Shown here: positions 1 through 13,894 of the stretch, piece after piece
How positions within the stretch are numbered: position 1 is the first letter of the stretch
How the letters are laid out: each line of letters opens with the position of its first letter
Translations under genes and position numbers: made by a program
Notes under the pieces: model-generated
What the model saw: the letters and a program-made list of their open reading frames with translations, nothing else
Database searches by the model: none
What the model was told of the DNA's origin: nothing
Assembly: GCF_963666255.1 (NCBI RefSeq)
Contig: NZ_OY762656.1
Location: forward strand, 1,922,001-1,986,000
DNA: 64,000 nucleotides
From: an uncultured Propionivibrio sp.
Lineage (GTDB): Bacteria > Pseudomonadota > Gammaproteobacteria > Burkholderiales > Rhodocyclaceae
Reading direction: 5' to 3'

Positions 1-1117
1 GCAGGACATGGCTTGTGTCGAGATAGGCCTGTCCGAGTTCCTCGGCCGATCCTGTCTGCTGGAAGTGCAACGATGCTTCGGACAGGTGTGCCTTGTCGAT
101 GGCCTGGGTTTCCTGCCGTGCCAGCACTGTCTGCATTTGCAGTGTGGCCGATTCGCGGTCGTGCTTGCGGCGCTGGATGATGAGAATGATCGCGCCGGTC
201 AGAAACGTGGCGAACGCGGCGAAAAGCACGGCTCCCCATTCCCGCGCCAACGGTAGCGAGCGCGACAGGTCTTCGGCCAGGATCAGTCGCCATTTGTCAT
301 TGTTGTCGTTCCAGAAGACGGCTGCGTTGGCCACGGCGTAGTGCCCACCGGCGAAGGTTGCTATTCCATCGGTATGCGGAAATGGCAGAGGCGCCATGGT
401 GGGCTGTTCGACCAGCGAGCCGATTGGTGAGGTCGTTTTCAAGCTGAGGGCATCGGTTTCAGCGAGAGGCGCCGTGAGTCGGCCAATCCAGTCTTCTCGG
501 CTGCCTGCGAAAACAATTCCTTCCGGCGAGACGAAGAGGGCGATGTCGGCTTGCTTGGTCAGAAGGCTTTGCAGGCGTTCGATGTTCGTGCGCACGACCA
601 GCGCGCCGATGGGTCTGCCGGTTGGACCGCTCAGCGGCGTCGAGAAATAGATGCCACGATCGCCGGAGGTCGGACTGACCGCGACATGGACGCTGCTGCG
701 ATTGCCCATGGCTTCGTGGTAGTAGGTGTGTTTCCTGACGTCCATGCCGACCATCTGGTTGCCGTTCAGGGTCCATGCGGCGCCGACGATACCGCTGCGA
801 TTGAAGATGAAAACGCCGTCGGCATTGAGCGCCTTGCCGATCTTCTTGAGCAGTGCGTTGTCCTGGCCTTCGTGCCAAAGTCCTACTTCGACAATGCCGG
901 TGGCGCCGATTGACGCGACCAGTTGGCCGTTCATGATGTACTCCGTGATCTCCTTGCCGGCGTTGCGCGCGGTGCCCTGGAGCAGCTCCAGACGATCGTG
1001 TTCCTTGGCCATGCGTGCGAGGTCTCCGGCCGACACGCCGATGACAATCGCGCAGAGGATGACCAGGGCACAGGCAAAATGCCAGTGTTGCTGGAGCATG
1101 CGCTCGATATGATTCAT
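1..1117 (-). CDS. Membrane sensor with periplasmic Cache domain and start of a GAF-type region (partial, C-terminus off the window)
   Basis: The frame opens at ATG 1117 and runs off the left edge without a stop. The product starts with one transmembrane helix (about residues 13-31), continues with a Cache-like extracytoplasmic region (FNRSGIVGAAW, then HTYYHEAM, and IYFSTPLSGPTG), has a second helix near residue 290, and ends in a segment (EELGQAYLDTSHVL) that matches the linker before the GAF domain of the sensor at 6102-7676. The two are clear paralogues. AGGGA lies just before ATG 1117; an in-frame ATG at 1150 would add 11 residues. It is the last visible gene of the signalling operon, so it is probably a signal-input protein without its own output, but the missing C-terminus leaves this open. 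Confidence 0.8.
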   Translation of the reverse strand, partial: MNHIERMLQQHWHFACALVILCAIVIGVSAGDLARMAKEHDRLELLQGTARNAGKEITEYIMNGQLVASIGATGIVEVGLWHEGQDNALLKKIGKALNADGVFIFNRSGIVGAAWTLNGNQMVGMDVRKHTYYHEAMGNRSSVHVAVSPTSGDRGIYFSTPLSGPTGRPIGALVVRTNIERLQSLLTKQADIALFVSPEGIVFAGSREDWIGRLTAPLAETDALSLKTTSPIGSLVEQPTMAPLPFPHTDGIATFAGGHYAVANAAVFWNDNNDKWRLILAEDLSRSLPLAREWGAVLFAAFATFLTGAIILIIQRRKHDRESATLQMQTVLARQETQAIDKAHLSEASLHFQQTGSAEELGQAYLDTSHVL

Positions 1118-1177
1118 GGCCGATCCCTGTCTGGTGTTGGCGTTGGTCATGCGTGCGAGGCGAACCTGTTGCGGAGG

Positions 1178-1635
1178 TCAGCCTGCCGATGAGCGCAGGA
1201 AGGCGCCGAGCTTCATGTCGGTGTCGAGGATGTGATTGACCAGCCAGTTCGTCAGGAAGGCGACGAGCTCCTCTCTCGAAATACGTTGTTCCGTGCCGAG
1301 TTCCCGTTTGATCTGGTTCACGCGGTTGGCGAATGCGTGATGTTGGGCGAGGTGCGCGGAGGCTTCCTCGGGTTGCAGGTCGAAATATCCGTTGTCGGCA
1401 GCGTAGCGTTCTTCGGTGCCGAAATGATAGCCGGCGTAGTTGATCAGTCCTTGCACGATCAGATCGAGCTCCGAAGCCGGACTGTGGTCATTGATCTTCA
1501 TGTTGGCTTCGTTCAGCATGGCGATCAACACCCGGTGTTGATCGTCGATGATCTGAATGCCGGTCGCAAAATCAGGTTGCCAGTACAGTTGATATTCGAG
1601 TTTCATTGTCCGGATCTCCGAAAGCTGGCTGTCGC

Positions 1636-1648
<13 letters not shown>
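1178..1648 (-). CDS. Bacteriohemerythrin
   Basis: A 156-residue hemerythrin-like protein that binds O2 at a carboxylate-bridged di-iron site in the cytoplasm. The ligand pattern is complete: the His of DDQHR, the H-x3-E of YHFGTEE, the His pair of AHLAQHH and the H-x4-D of NHILDTD. ATG 1648 has GGAGAG about 7 nt upstream and overlaps the last 13 nt of the hybrid kinase gene. A second ATG at 1639 forms an ATGA overlap with the kinase stop, and the conserved domain begins at the Met near residue 16. Either way it is translationally coupled to the kinase. Placement in a phosphorelay operon suggests O2 sensing, buffering or delivery for the sensors. The family call is firm; the role is inference. 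Confidence 0.93.
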
Positions 1649-6101
<4,453 letters not shown>

Positions 6102-6105
<4 letters not shown>

Positions 6106-7676
6106 GCCGAGTCCTCCATGTGTCGCGAGGCCTGTTGCCCCGGCGCGTTGCCGGCCTCGTGTCTGCTCTTGATTTCGAGGTTCATCGCGAGCATCGGCAG
6201 CATGGTCTCGATGCATATCTCCTGGTCATCGCCAGGAGGTTCGGATAAGGCGATCTCCAGGACGCCGACGAGGCTCTCGTTCAGTTCGATGGGGCAGATG
6301 ATGGTGCAGGCCGGCCTTGCCTCGCCGAGTCCGGAGTGGATATGCCAGCGCGTTTCTGTCGTGGCATCGAGTACGATCCGTGATTGTTGCAACGCGCACT
6401 GGCCGACGAGTCCTTCACCGACCTCAAGGCGTGCCGGCGGTTGTGTTTCGCAGGCATAACTCGCGATCAATCGCAGTCCTCCATCGGCTTCCTTTGCGTA
6501 CAGGACTCCTTGCAATGTGCCAAGCAGTGTGTGCGCTTCGCTCAGGAAATACTGGCCAAGGGCTTCAGTGCTGTCGCTTTTTTGCAGCTTCAGGGAGAGC
6601 GTGGCGATGCCTTCCTTCTGCCGCGCATGAGCTTCCTGAGCTTGCGCGAGTTCCTGGATCTTCTGGCTGGCCTCTTGTTGGCGAAAGTGGCTGCGCAGCA
6701 GGTTGAGCAGCAGCCAGACGATGATGCCGGCGAGTGCGCCGGAGGATGCCGCGCTGGCGGTGATGCGCTCGATCGGATAGGTCTTGTCCAGATCCTGCAT
6801 CAGCAGCAGTTGCCAGTCCCCTTCGGAATCGTTCCAGGCGAGGGATGCGCTGACGAAGGCGTGGTCCTTGCCGGCGAAGCGCCCGATTCCGTTCTGTGTC
6901 GGGATGGCCATTTTGGTCGGGATGTCGCTGACGAAGAGGTCGCCGAACTGTTTGCGCTCACGAATCTCGCTGATGCGCTCGGGGGTTGGTTCGGCGATCA
7001 GTGTGCTGACCCATTCCGGACGATTGCTTGCGAATACGAGTCGCTGTGGCGATACGAGCAAGGCGGCATGGGGGATGGCGGCCAGGGCTCTGTCGATGCG
7101 TGACAATGACGTGCGCGCGACGATGACGCCGAGACATCCCGAGTCTTTATCGCTCGTTACGAAAATGGGGGCGGCGAAATAGACGGACCGGCGTTTCTGT
7201 GCCAAGCTGACGGCCGCATAAATCGTTTCCCTCCCCTGCATGGCGACCTGGAAATAGGGGCGGAAGCGGATGTCCAGTCCCGTCGACGGTTTGTCGCCGC
7301 TGTTCCAGGATGCGCGGATGACACCGTCACTGCTTGCAACGAAGACGCCGTCGGTATCGAAGATCTGGGCGATCGTGCGGAACAGGTGATCGGTTGCCGG
7401 TGTGTTGGGGAAGACCGGATTCAGGCTTTCCGACTTGATCTCGTTGTTGATGATGCCGCTCAGCGAGAGTGCGCCGATGAGCGTTCCGGAAATCGTCTGC
7501 GACATGAGTTCATTGCTCGCGCGCTCGACGGAAGTCTGCAACATCGACAACTGTTCGTCCTGCCAGGCATGCTGGATCATCAGCGCAACGGCGGCGCCTG
7601 CAATGGTCGCGCCGGACAGGACGCAGAGCCAGATCAGGCCGGTACTCCGGCTGAGACAGAGAAGAAATCGTTTCAT
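6102..7676 (-). CDS. Cache-GAF sensor protein without output domain
   Basis: A 524-residue protein with an N-terminal transmembrane helix (about 12-33), a double-Cache-like periplasmic region (FDTDGVFVASSDGVIRASW, then RRSVYFAAPIF), a second helix near 305-325, a coiled-coil linker rich in Gln and Glu, and a C-terminal GAF domain (GEGLVGQCALQQSRIVLD). There is no kinase, GGDEF, EAL, HD-GYP or methyl-accepting region after the GAF. The stop overlaps the hybrid kinase start as ATGA, and the gene begins only 14 nt after the response regulator stop. It probably senses a small periplasmic molecule and passes the signal by contact with the kinase. The partial gene at 1-1117 is a paralogue. Confidence 0.88.
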
Positions 7677-7690
7677 CTCGCCCCCCGGCT

Positions 7691-8848
7691 TCAGACGGTG
7701 CCGGTGATTTTTCGCAGCTCGGCGGCTTTTTTGTCGAGATCGTCGTGGCTGTCGGCAAACCGCTCCGCGATCAACCTGAATTGGTCGGTCAGTGCAGAAA
7801 AGGCGTCGACGATGTCGGGGTCGAAATGCGTTCCGCGTCCTTCCCGGATGATGCCGACCGCTTGAGCATGCGGCATGCCGTCCTTGTAGATGCGCCGGCT
7901 GATGAGCGCGTCATAGACATCGGCAACGGCCATCAGGCGCGCGCTGACCGGGATGGTGTCTGCGGCGGCCCCCGTCGGATAGCCGCTGCCATCCCATTTC
8001 TCCTGGTGGTAATAGGCGATTTCCTTGGCATAGGTAAGAAACTCCACCTCCATGCCGAGCCGCTTTTCGGCATGTTCGATCGCATCCTTTCCAAGCGTCG
8101 TGTGCGTCTTCATGATTTCGAACTCTTCGGGTTCGAAGCGCCCCGGTTTGAGCAGAATCCGGTCGGGAATGCCGACCTTGCCGATGTCGTGGAGCGGCGC
8201 TGATTTGAACAGCATGTTGATCACCGGTGGCGTCAACGCGTCCCGGAAGCGCGGGTGGTCCTGGAGGTGTTCGGCCAGCGCCTTGACGTAAAACTGGGTG
8301 CGGCGGATGTGGTTGCCGGTGTCGTTGTCGCGCGTTTCCGCCAGCGAGGCCATGGCCAGGATGGTGACGTCCTGAATGGCGGAAACTTCCCGCGTGCGTT
8401 TGGCGACCTCGGTTTCAAGGAAGGCGCTCTTGTCGCGCAGGAAGTCCGCCGTCGCCTTGATATGCAGATGGGTATTGACCCTGGCTTCGAGAATCGGCGG
8501 GCTGATCGGCTTTGTAATGTAATCCACGGCGCCGAGATCGAGGCCATGCTTTTCATCTTCCGCGGCGCTCATTGCCGTCAGGAATATGACCGGTATGTCG
8601 CGCGTGGCAGGGGTTGCTTTCAATGTCTGGCAAACATCATGGCCGCTCATGCCGGGCATGATGATGTCCAGCAGGATGAGGTCGGGCGGCGCGTCGCCCT
8701 GAATGATCTTGAGCGCTCGCTCGCCGCTGCTGGCGACTTTGACGCGATAGTTTTCCTTGAGCAATCCCGCGATCAACGCGAGATTATCCGAGGTGTCATC
8801 AACCGCCAGGATCGTCGGCTTTTCGCAGAAATCCAGAGTATCGACCAT
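7691..8848 (-). CDS. Response regulator with HD-GYP c-di-GMP phosphodiesterase domain
   Basis: A 385-residue two-domain regulator (RpfG type). The receiver has the acidic pocket VDD and phospho-acceptor Asp61 (LILLDIIMPGMSG), with the conserved Thr and Lys (FLTAMS, ITKP). The C-terminal half carries HD-GYP signatures: GNHIRR, His220-Asp221 in PLHDIGKVGIPD, the HTTLG motif and the GYP loop (EKWDGSGYP). Such proteins hydrolyse c-di-GMP to pGpG or GMP using bound metals. It is the promoter-proximal gene of the signalling operon and the only obvious enzymatic output, so the downstream hybrid kinase probably controls it. About 190 nt of AT-rich sequence precedes it; I found no convincing promoter match there. 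Confidence 0.95.
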   Translation of the reverse strand: MVDTLDFCEKPTILAVDDTSDNLALIAGLLKENYRVKVASSGERALKIIQGDAPPDLILLDIIMPGMSGHDVCQTLKATPATRDIPVIFLTAMSAAEDEKHGLDLGAVDYITKPISPPILEARVNTHLHIKATADFLRDKSAFLETEVAKRTREVSAIQDVTILAMASLAETRDNDTGNHIRRTQFYVKALAEHLQDHPRFRDALTPPVINMLFKSAPLHDIGKVGIPDRILLKPGRFEPEEFEIMKTHTTLGKDAIEHAEKRLGMEVEFLTYAKEIAYYHQEKWDGSGYPTGAAADTIPVSARLMAVADVYDALISRRIYKDGMPHAQAVGIIREGRGTHFDPDIVDAFSALTDQFRLIAERFADSHDDLDKKAAELRKITGTV

Positions 8849-9044
8849 GGAGCCCCCCCCAATTTACGGTCTTTTATTTTTTGCCGCTGATCGTTTTCGT
8901 CAGTCGGCTGTTATGTGTATTTATGCTTCTTGTCTGGAAAATATAGAATAAAAACGGCAAGTTGGCACGGTGGTGTCATAAATTTTTTTGCAAGCCGGGT
9001 TTTTCCAGGGGGAGGGGGTGACGATTTCCGGCTGGATTCCGGGG

Positions 9045-9704
9045 TCAGAACCCCGGCGGGCAGTGGAACGCGAGTGCCTTGTTCGTGTGCGGATGGGTGA
9101 AGGCGAGCGATTCGGCATGGAGCAGCAGGCGGTCGGCTTTTGCCTGGTTGTCGGCATCGGCGTAGAGCGGGTCGCCGAGGATGGCGTGGCCGAGCGCTTG
9201 CATATGGACGCGCAACTGGTGGGTGCGTCCGGTTTCCGGAATCAGTTCAACGCGGCTGCTGTCGTTCGAACTGTCATGGGAGACGACGCGATAGCGGGTG
9301 AGCGAGGGTTTGCCGTTGACCGGGTCGACGATGTGCCGCGGGCGGTTCGGCCAGTCGACGATGAGCGGCAGGTCGACGATGCCGGCGTCTTCGGCCGGTC
9401 GGCCGGCGACAACGGCGATGTAGCGCTTGGCGACCTGGCGTTCCTGGAAAAGGATGCTGAGCCGGCGGTGCATGTCGGCGCCGCGCGCGAGGACGAGCAG
9501 GCCCGAGGTGTCGTAGTCGAGGCGATGGACGATCAGGGCGTCCGGGAATTCCACCTGGACGCGCCGGATCAGGCAGTCCTGCTTGTCTTCGCCGCGTCCC
9601 GGCACGGAGAGCACGCGATGCGGCTTCGCCACGACGAGCAGGCTGCGGTCGGCATGAATCAGGGTGAAGCCGGACGTGTCGGCGGAGAGCGGGGCGACGG
9701 ACAT
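9045..9704 (-). CDS. rluA: Dual-specificity rRNA/tRNA pseudouridine synthase RluA
   Basis: The 219-residue product has the same length as E. coli RluA, which makes pseudouridine at 23S rRNA U746 and tRNA U32. The catalytic motif HRLDYDTSGLLVLA contains the nucleophilic Asp. RluA-specific stretches are present: the DLPLIVDWPNRP segment, the GRTHQLRVHMQALGH segment and LLLHAESLAFTHP. There is no S4 domain, as in RluA and unlike RluC/D. The frame stays open for another 630 nt upstream, over the divergent carrier gene, but homology starts just after ATG 9704, so I use that start. The stop lies inside a short GGGGTTCTGACCCC hairpin with no T-run. Confidence 0.93.
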   Translation of the reverse strand: MSVAPLSADTSGFTLIHADRSLLVVAKPHRVLSVPGRGEDKQDCLIRRVQVEFPDALIVHRLDYDTSGLLVLARGADMHRRLSILFQERQVAKRYIAVVAGRPAEDAGIVDLPLIVDWPNRPRHIVDPVNGKPSLTRYRVVSHDSSNDSSRVELIPETGRTHQLRVHMQALGHAILGDPLYADADNQAKADRLLLHAESLAFTHPHTNKALAFHCPPGF

Positions 9705-9857
9705 GGCAGGGGCGGGTGCTTGAAAAGCGCGTATTGTCGCGCGATTTTGCCGGGATTTCATGACGGATGACGGAGATTTGGCTGATACACTACGACTTTC
9801 CCGAGAGCGGGACGCTTCCGTCTTGTCTTGCTCCACCGCGATTTTCCGGTTATTCCC

Positions 9858-10793
9858 ATGAACATGCTGTTGCACCACGTGGCCCTGGCCGCGCCCTTGT
9901 TTGCCCTCGTTTTCGTTGGCTATGTCGTCATGCGCCTGACGCGCTGGAGCGCCGAGGTGGCAGAAGCCCTGTCGTCCTTCGTGTTCGTCGTCGCCCTGCC
10001 GGCGATGATGTTCCGCCTGATGTGCGGGCTGTCGAAATTGCCGCCGGTCGATGCGCGCCTCCTGATTGCCTTTTTCGGCAGTTGCGTCATCGTTTTCGGC
10101 ATCGGCCGGTTGGTCGGCTGGAAGCTGTTCGGTCTCGACGGCGTCTCGCAGTCGGTGTTCGCGCTGGGCGGTGTCTTCTCCAACAACCTGATGCTTGGCT
10201 TGCCGTTGGCCAAGATCGTGCTCGGCGATGCCGCCGTGCCTTCGGTGGCGATGGTGCTGGTCTTCAATTCGCTGACGATGTGGACGATGGTCACCGTCTC
10301 GGTCGAGTGGGCGCGCCACGGCAGCCTGTCGGTCCATGGTTTTGCGCGGACCGCGCGCAGCGTGCTGACCAATCCGCTGATCCTGGCGATCATTTTCGGC
10401 ACCGGCATCGGTCTGACCGGCATTGAATTGCCCGAGGTCGTCGATATTCCGCTCGGCATGATCGCCCAGATCGCCACACCGCTGTCGCTGATCGCCCTCG
10501 GCATGGGCCTCGTGCAGTATGGTGTGCGCGGCGGCTGGAAACTCAGCGGCGCGATCACGTTCATGAAGCTCATCGTGCAGCCGTTGGTGGTCTGGGCGAT
10601 CGCCCGCCTGCTCGGCCTGCCGCCGATGGAAACGCGGGTGGTCGTGCTGCTCGGCTCGATCGCCCTCGGCGTCAATGTCTATCTCGTCGCCAAGCAGTTC
10701 AAGGCCCTGGAAGGGCCGGTGGCGAGCAGCCTCGTCCTGTCGACGGTGATGGCGGCGCTGACGACGCCGCTGGTCCTGACCCTGAGCGGCTGA
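9858..10793 (+). CDS. AEC-family (auxin efflux carrier-like) permease
   Basis: A 311-residue membrane protein with about ten hydrophobic segments in the two-by-five arrangement of the AEC family. It opens with HVALAAPLFALVFVGYVVMR and has the conserved Asn-containing segment VFSNNLMLGLPLA. Bacterial AEC carriers export or exchange organic acids such as malate and malonate; the substrate here cannot be read from the sequence. ATG 9858 begins the family-typical N-terminus, although the upstream SD is weak. Its TGA is directly followed by the stop of the convergent folE-like gene (TGATCA), so there is no spacer between the two genes. Confidence 0.88.
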   Translation: MNMLLHHVALAAPLFALVFVGYVVMRLTRWSAEVAEALSSFVFVVALPAMMFRLMCGLSKLPPVDARLLIAFFGSCVIVFGIGRLVGWKLFGLDGVSQSVFALGGVFSNNLMLGLPLAKIVLGDAAVPSVAMVLVFNSLTMWTMVTVSVEWARHGSLSVHGFARTARSVLTNPLILAIIFGTGIGLTGIELPEVVDIPLGMIAQIATPLSLIALGMGLVQYGVRGGWKLSGAITFMKLIVQPLVVWAIARLLGLPPMETRVVVLLGSIALGVNVYLVAKQFKALEGPVASSLVLSTVMAALTTPLVLTLSG

Positions 10794-11432
10794 TCAGCCG
10801 CAGGCGCGCAGGAACTCGTTGCGCCATTGCGGATCGCTCTCGAATTCGCCGGCGAAGGCCTGCGTCACGACGCGCTCGTCGCCGCGGCGGTCCTCGCCCA
10901 GCAGCAGGCAGAGTTGTTCCGCCTCGATCAGGCAGGCGGCGCCGCGTGCCTTGCCGTGCAGCATCAGCGCATCGGCGATGTCGCGCGTCAGCCATTCCTG
11001 ATAGGTGAAACGGTGTCCGATCGCGTCGACCATGCGGGCGATGCGGCCGAAACCGTGCAGGCGTCCGCCGGGCAGGTAGGCAACGTGGGCGACGCCGCGG
11101 AACGGAACGAGGTGATGCGGGCAGACCCCGTGGATGGCGATGCCGCGCACGACGACCATGTCGCGCCGAGGGTCTTCGAAACCGTCGCCGAGGGCCTGTG
11201 CCGGGTCGAGGTCGTAGCCGCCGAGCAGGCGCTTCTGCCAGAGTTCACGAACGCGCACGGCTGTCCGGCCCATGTGTTCGGCATCGGGGGCGATGCCGCA
11301 CGCGGCGAGCAGGTCGCCGACCGCCCGTTCGAATGCGACCGCGTCGAAGGCCTGCTGACGCGGAATGCCGAGCGTGGCTTCGGTCCCGGTTGTACGGGTT
11401 GGCGCGGTGTCGTGGTCGGGGCAGTCGGGCAT
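10794..11432 (-). CDS. folE: Divergent GTP cyclohydrolase I-like protein
   Basis: A 212-residue T-fold protein of the FolE family, which converts GTP to 7,8-dihydroneopterin triphosphate for folate and pterins. The zinc ligands Cys104 and His107 (GVCPHHLVPF) and Cys175 (AEQLC) are present, and the C-terminus matches the family (FESDPQWRNEFLRA). Several normally invariant positions differ: CEHH reads CPHH, SKIAR reads GRIAR, RxQxQE reads RFTYQE, and the catalytic His two residues before the last Cys is Gln173. It may be a slow or repurposed paralogue instead of the housekeeping enzyme. ATG 11432 follows GGAGAA; the frame opens 34 codons earlier, but that part lacks homology. Confidence 0.8.
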   Translation of the reverse strand: MPDCPDHDTAPTRTTGTEATLGIPRQQAFDAVAFERAVGDLLAACGIAPDAEHMGRTAVRVRELWQKRLLGGYDLDPAQALGDGFEDPRRDMVVVRGIAIHGVCPHHLVPFRGVAHVAYLPGGRLHGFGRIARMVDAIGHRFTYQEWLTRDIADALMLHGKARGAACLIEAEQLCLLLGEDRRGDERVVTQAFAGEFESDPQWRNEFLRACG

Positions 11433-11686
11433 GGCGGTTTCTCCGGGAAGCGTGCGCTGACTCGGACGATGATACACGCCGTCGGCATGGGGTTGCCAGC
11501 ATTGCCGGCAGCCGGATTTTGATTGCCGGATCAATGCGTTCCGATTATTGCGAACGGATTGTGGTTTGCCGTTGTCGAAAGCGATATTTTTCCGGCGGGT
11601 TCGCGAATGAGCGATAATATCGCCCCTGACGACCCCGCTGACGCTATCGCGTTGGGCGGGGGTTCTGGTTTTTGAGGATATGAATA

Positions 11687-12928
11687 ATGCGTGTTGATGA
11701 TTTCCGGTTGATGTTCGGCAAGCAGGAGCTGGTTCCCATTGTCATAGGCGGGATGGGCGTCGATATCTCGACGGCTTCGCTTGCGCTTGAGGCGGCGCGG
11801 CTTGGCGGCATTGGCCATCTTTCCGACGCGATGATCAAGACGGTGACCGATCGCCGCTTCAACACCAAGTACGTCCGCGACAAGATCCTGAAGTACAAGG
11901 CGCAGGCGGCCAGCATGGACAAATCCGAGGTCAAGTTCAATCTTGGCTATCTGGCTGAGGCGACCAAGCTGCACGTCAGCAAGGCGATGGAAGCCAAGCG
12001 CGGCGCCGGCATGATCTTCGTCAACTGCATGGAAAAGCTGACGATGAACGCGCCGAAGGAAACCCTGCGCGTGCGCCTGCGTGCCGCGCTTGACGCCGGC
12101 ATTGACGGCATCACGCTGGCGGCTGGCCTGCATCTCGGCTCCTTCCAGCTGATCGAGGATCACCCGCGCTTCCGCCATGCCTTCCTTGGCGTCATTGTTT
12201 CCTCGCTGCGCGCGCTGCAGTTGTTCCTGCGCAAGACGGCGAGTTGCAACCGCCTGCCCGACTACGTCGTCGTTGAAGGACCGCTGGCGGGCGGCCACCT
12301 CGGCTTCGGCATGGACTGGGCGAAATACGACCTGGCGACGATCGTCGGCGAAATCAAGGCGTGGATGACAGCCCAGAAAATCAACATCCCGCTGATCCCG
12401 GCTGGCGGCATTTTCACTGGCAGCGATGCGGTCAACTTCCTCAATAACGGCGCCTCGGCCGTGCAGGTCGCGACGCGCTTCACGATCTCGAAGGAATGCG
12501 GGTTGCCTGAGGACGTCAAGCAGGAATACTTCCGCGCCAACGAAGGCGACATCGAGGTTAACCAGATTTCGCCGACCGGGTATCCGATGCGCATGCTCAA
12601 GAGCAGCCCGGCGATTGGCAGTGGCTTGCGTCCCAACTGCGAGGCTTACGGCTATCTGCTCGACGGCAACGGCCGTTGTGCCTATATCGATGCCTATAAC
12701 CGCGAGGCGGCGGCCAATCCCGGCGTCGCGCGCGTGACCGTCACCGACAAGACCTGTCTGTGCACGCAGATGCGCAATTTCGATCTGTGGACCTGCGGAC
12801 ATTACACCTATCGCCTGAAGGACACCACGCGCCAGCTCGAAGATGGCACCTACCTGCTGCCTTCGGCCGAACACATCTTCAAGGACTATCAGTTCAGCAC
12901 CGACAACAAGATTGTCGTGCCAGCCTGA
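11687..12928 (+). CDS. Nitronate monooxygenase-family FMN oxidoreductase
   Basis: A 413-residue protein with the TIM-barrel fold of the 2-nitropropane dioxygenase/nitronate monooxygenase family. The N-terminal VPIVIGGMGVDIS, central VVVEGPLAGGHLGF and LIPAGGIFTGSDAVNFLNNGASAVQVATRF segments are the FMN and phosphate binding parts. It is longer than class I enzymes (about 350 residues) and has a C-terminal extension with a Cys cluster (DKTCLCTQMRNFDLWTCGHY). Members oxidise nitronates, but related barrels include enoyl-ACP reductase II, so the substrate is uncertain. It stands alone, with a palindrome (GCGAT-AAT-ATCGC) at 11611-11623 upstream. Confidence 0.85.
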   Translation: MRVDDFRLMFGKQELVPIVIGGMGVDISTASLALEAARLGGIGHLSDAMIKTVTDRRFNTKYVRDKILKYKAQAASMDKSEVKFNLGYLAEATKLHVSKAMEAKRGAGMIFVNCMEKLTMNAPKETLRVRLRAALDAGIDGITLAAGLHLGSFQLIEDHPRFRHAFLGVIVSSLRALQLFLRKTASCNRLPDYVVVEGPLAGGHLGFGMDWAKYDLATIVGEIKAWMTAQKINIPLIPAGGIFTGSDAVNFLNNGASAVQVATRFTISKECGLPEDVKQEYFRANEGDIEVNQISPTGYPMRMLKSSPAIGSGLRPNCEAYGYLLDGNGRCAYIDAYNREAAANPGVARVTVTDKTCLCTQMRNFDLWTCGHYTYRLKDTTRQLEDGTYLLPSAEHIFKDYQFSTDNKIVVPA

Positions 12929-13025
12929 TCGTATGTGATACGGCGCCAGGTGGGCGGTTGCGGCCGTTGCCTGGCGCTTTTTTTTCCAGCGGCGCTGCCG
13001 TCCCTTTCTTCCGGTCCCCACGTCC

Positions 13026-13877
13026 ATGCTCAGCTATCGCCACGCCTTTCATGCCGGCAATCATGCCGATGTGCTCAAGCATCTGGTCCTCGTTCAGTTG
13101 ACGCAATACCTCGGTCAGAAGGAGAAACCGTTCTGGGTGATCGACACGCATGCCGGCGCCGGCGCGTATGCGCTCGATTCGGTCCAGGCCGGAAAATTGC
13201 AGGAATATCGTGACGGCGTCGGCCGGCTTTGGGAACGCAAGGATTTGCCGCCCGCGCTCGCCGAGTACCTGGGCTTTGTGCGCCGGATGAATCCGACCGG
13301 CGGGCTCAAGGCGTATCCCGGCTCGCCCTTCTTCGCCTTATGGACGCTGCGCGAGCAGGATCGCCTGCGTCTCTTCGAACTGCACAGCAAGGATGCGCGT
13401 CTGCTGGCCGGGAATTTCGAATCGGCGGGGAAACAGGTGATCGTCGCGCCGACCGACGGCTTCGCCGGGCTCAAGGCCGTGCTGCCGCCGCCGACGCGGC
13501 GCGGGTTGGTCCTGATCGATCCGTCCTATGAGGAAAAGCAGGATTATGATCGCGTCATTCGCGCGCTCAAGGATGCGCTCGAACGTTTTTCCGGCGGCGT
13601 CTATGCGCTGTGGTACCCGCAACTGACGCGCCTTGAGGCCCATGAGTTGCCGGCACGCCTGAAGCGCATCTCGGACAAATGGCTGCACGTCGCGCTGCGT
13701 GTGCGCGAGCCGGCCAAGGATGGTTTCGGCATGCACGGCAGCGGCATGTTCGTCATCAATCCGCCGTGGACGCTGCATGAGACGCTGGCCGAGGTGATGC
13801 CGTATCTTGTTTCGGTGCTCGGCACCGACGAAGGCGCCGGTTATGTGCTGGAACGATCGGAAGATACCGGGAAGTGA
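13026..13877 (+). CDS. rlmJ: 23S rRNA (adenine2030-N6)-methyltransferase RlmJ
   Basis: The 283-residue product matches RlmJ, which methylates A2030 of 23S rRNA with S-adenosylmethionine. It starts with the signature YRHAFHAGNHADVLKHLVL, then a glycine-rich SAM site (VIDTHAGAGAY) and the catalytic DPSYE (DPPY-type motif, Ser replacing the second Pro). Length agrees with E. coli RlmJ (280). The start at ATG 13026 is fixed by the conserved N-terminal motif. It is monocistronic; the next gene is convergent and 17 nt away. Confidence 0.95.
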   Translation: MLSYRHAFHAGNHADVLKHLVLVQLTQYLGQKEKPFWVIDTHAGAGAYALDSVQAGKLQEYRDGVGRLWERKDLPPALAEYLGFVRRMNPTGGLKAYPGSPFFALWTLREQDRLRLFELHSKDARLLAGNFESAGKQVIVAPTDGFAGLKAVLPPPTRRGLVLIDPSYEEKQDYDRVIRALKDALERFSGGVYALWYPQLTRLEAHELPARLKRISDKWLHVALRVREPAKDGFGMHGSGMFVINPPWTLHETLAEVMPYLVSVLGTDEGAGYVLERSEDTGK

Positions 13878-13894
13878 GCGTCTTGCGCGGCTGA

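Noticed and set aside
9705-10337. N-terminal extension of rluA by 210 codons
   Set aside because: It runs antisense to the AEC permease and lacks homology; RluA at 219 residues has normal length.
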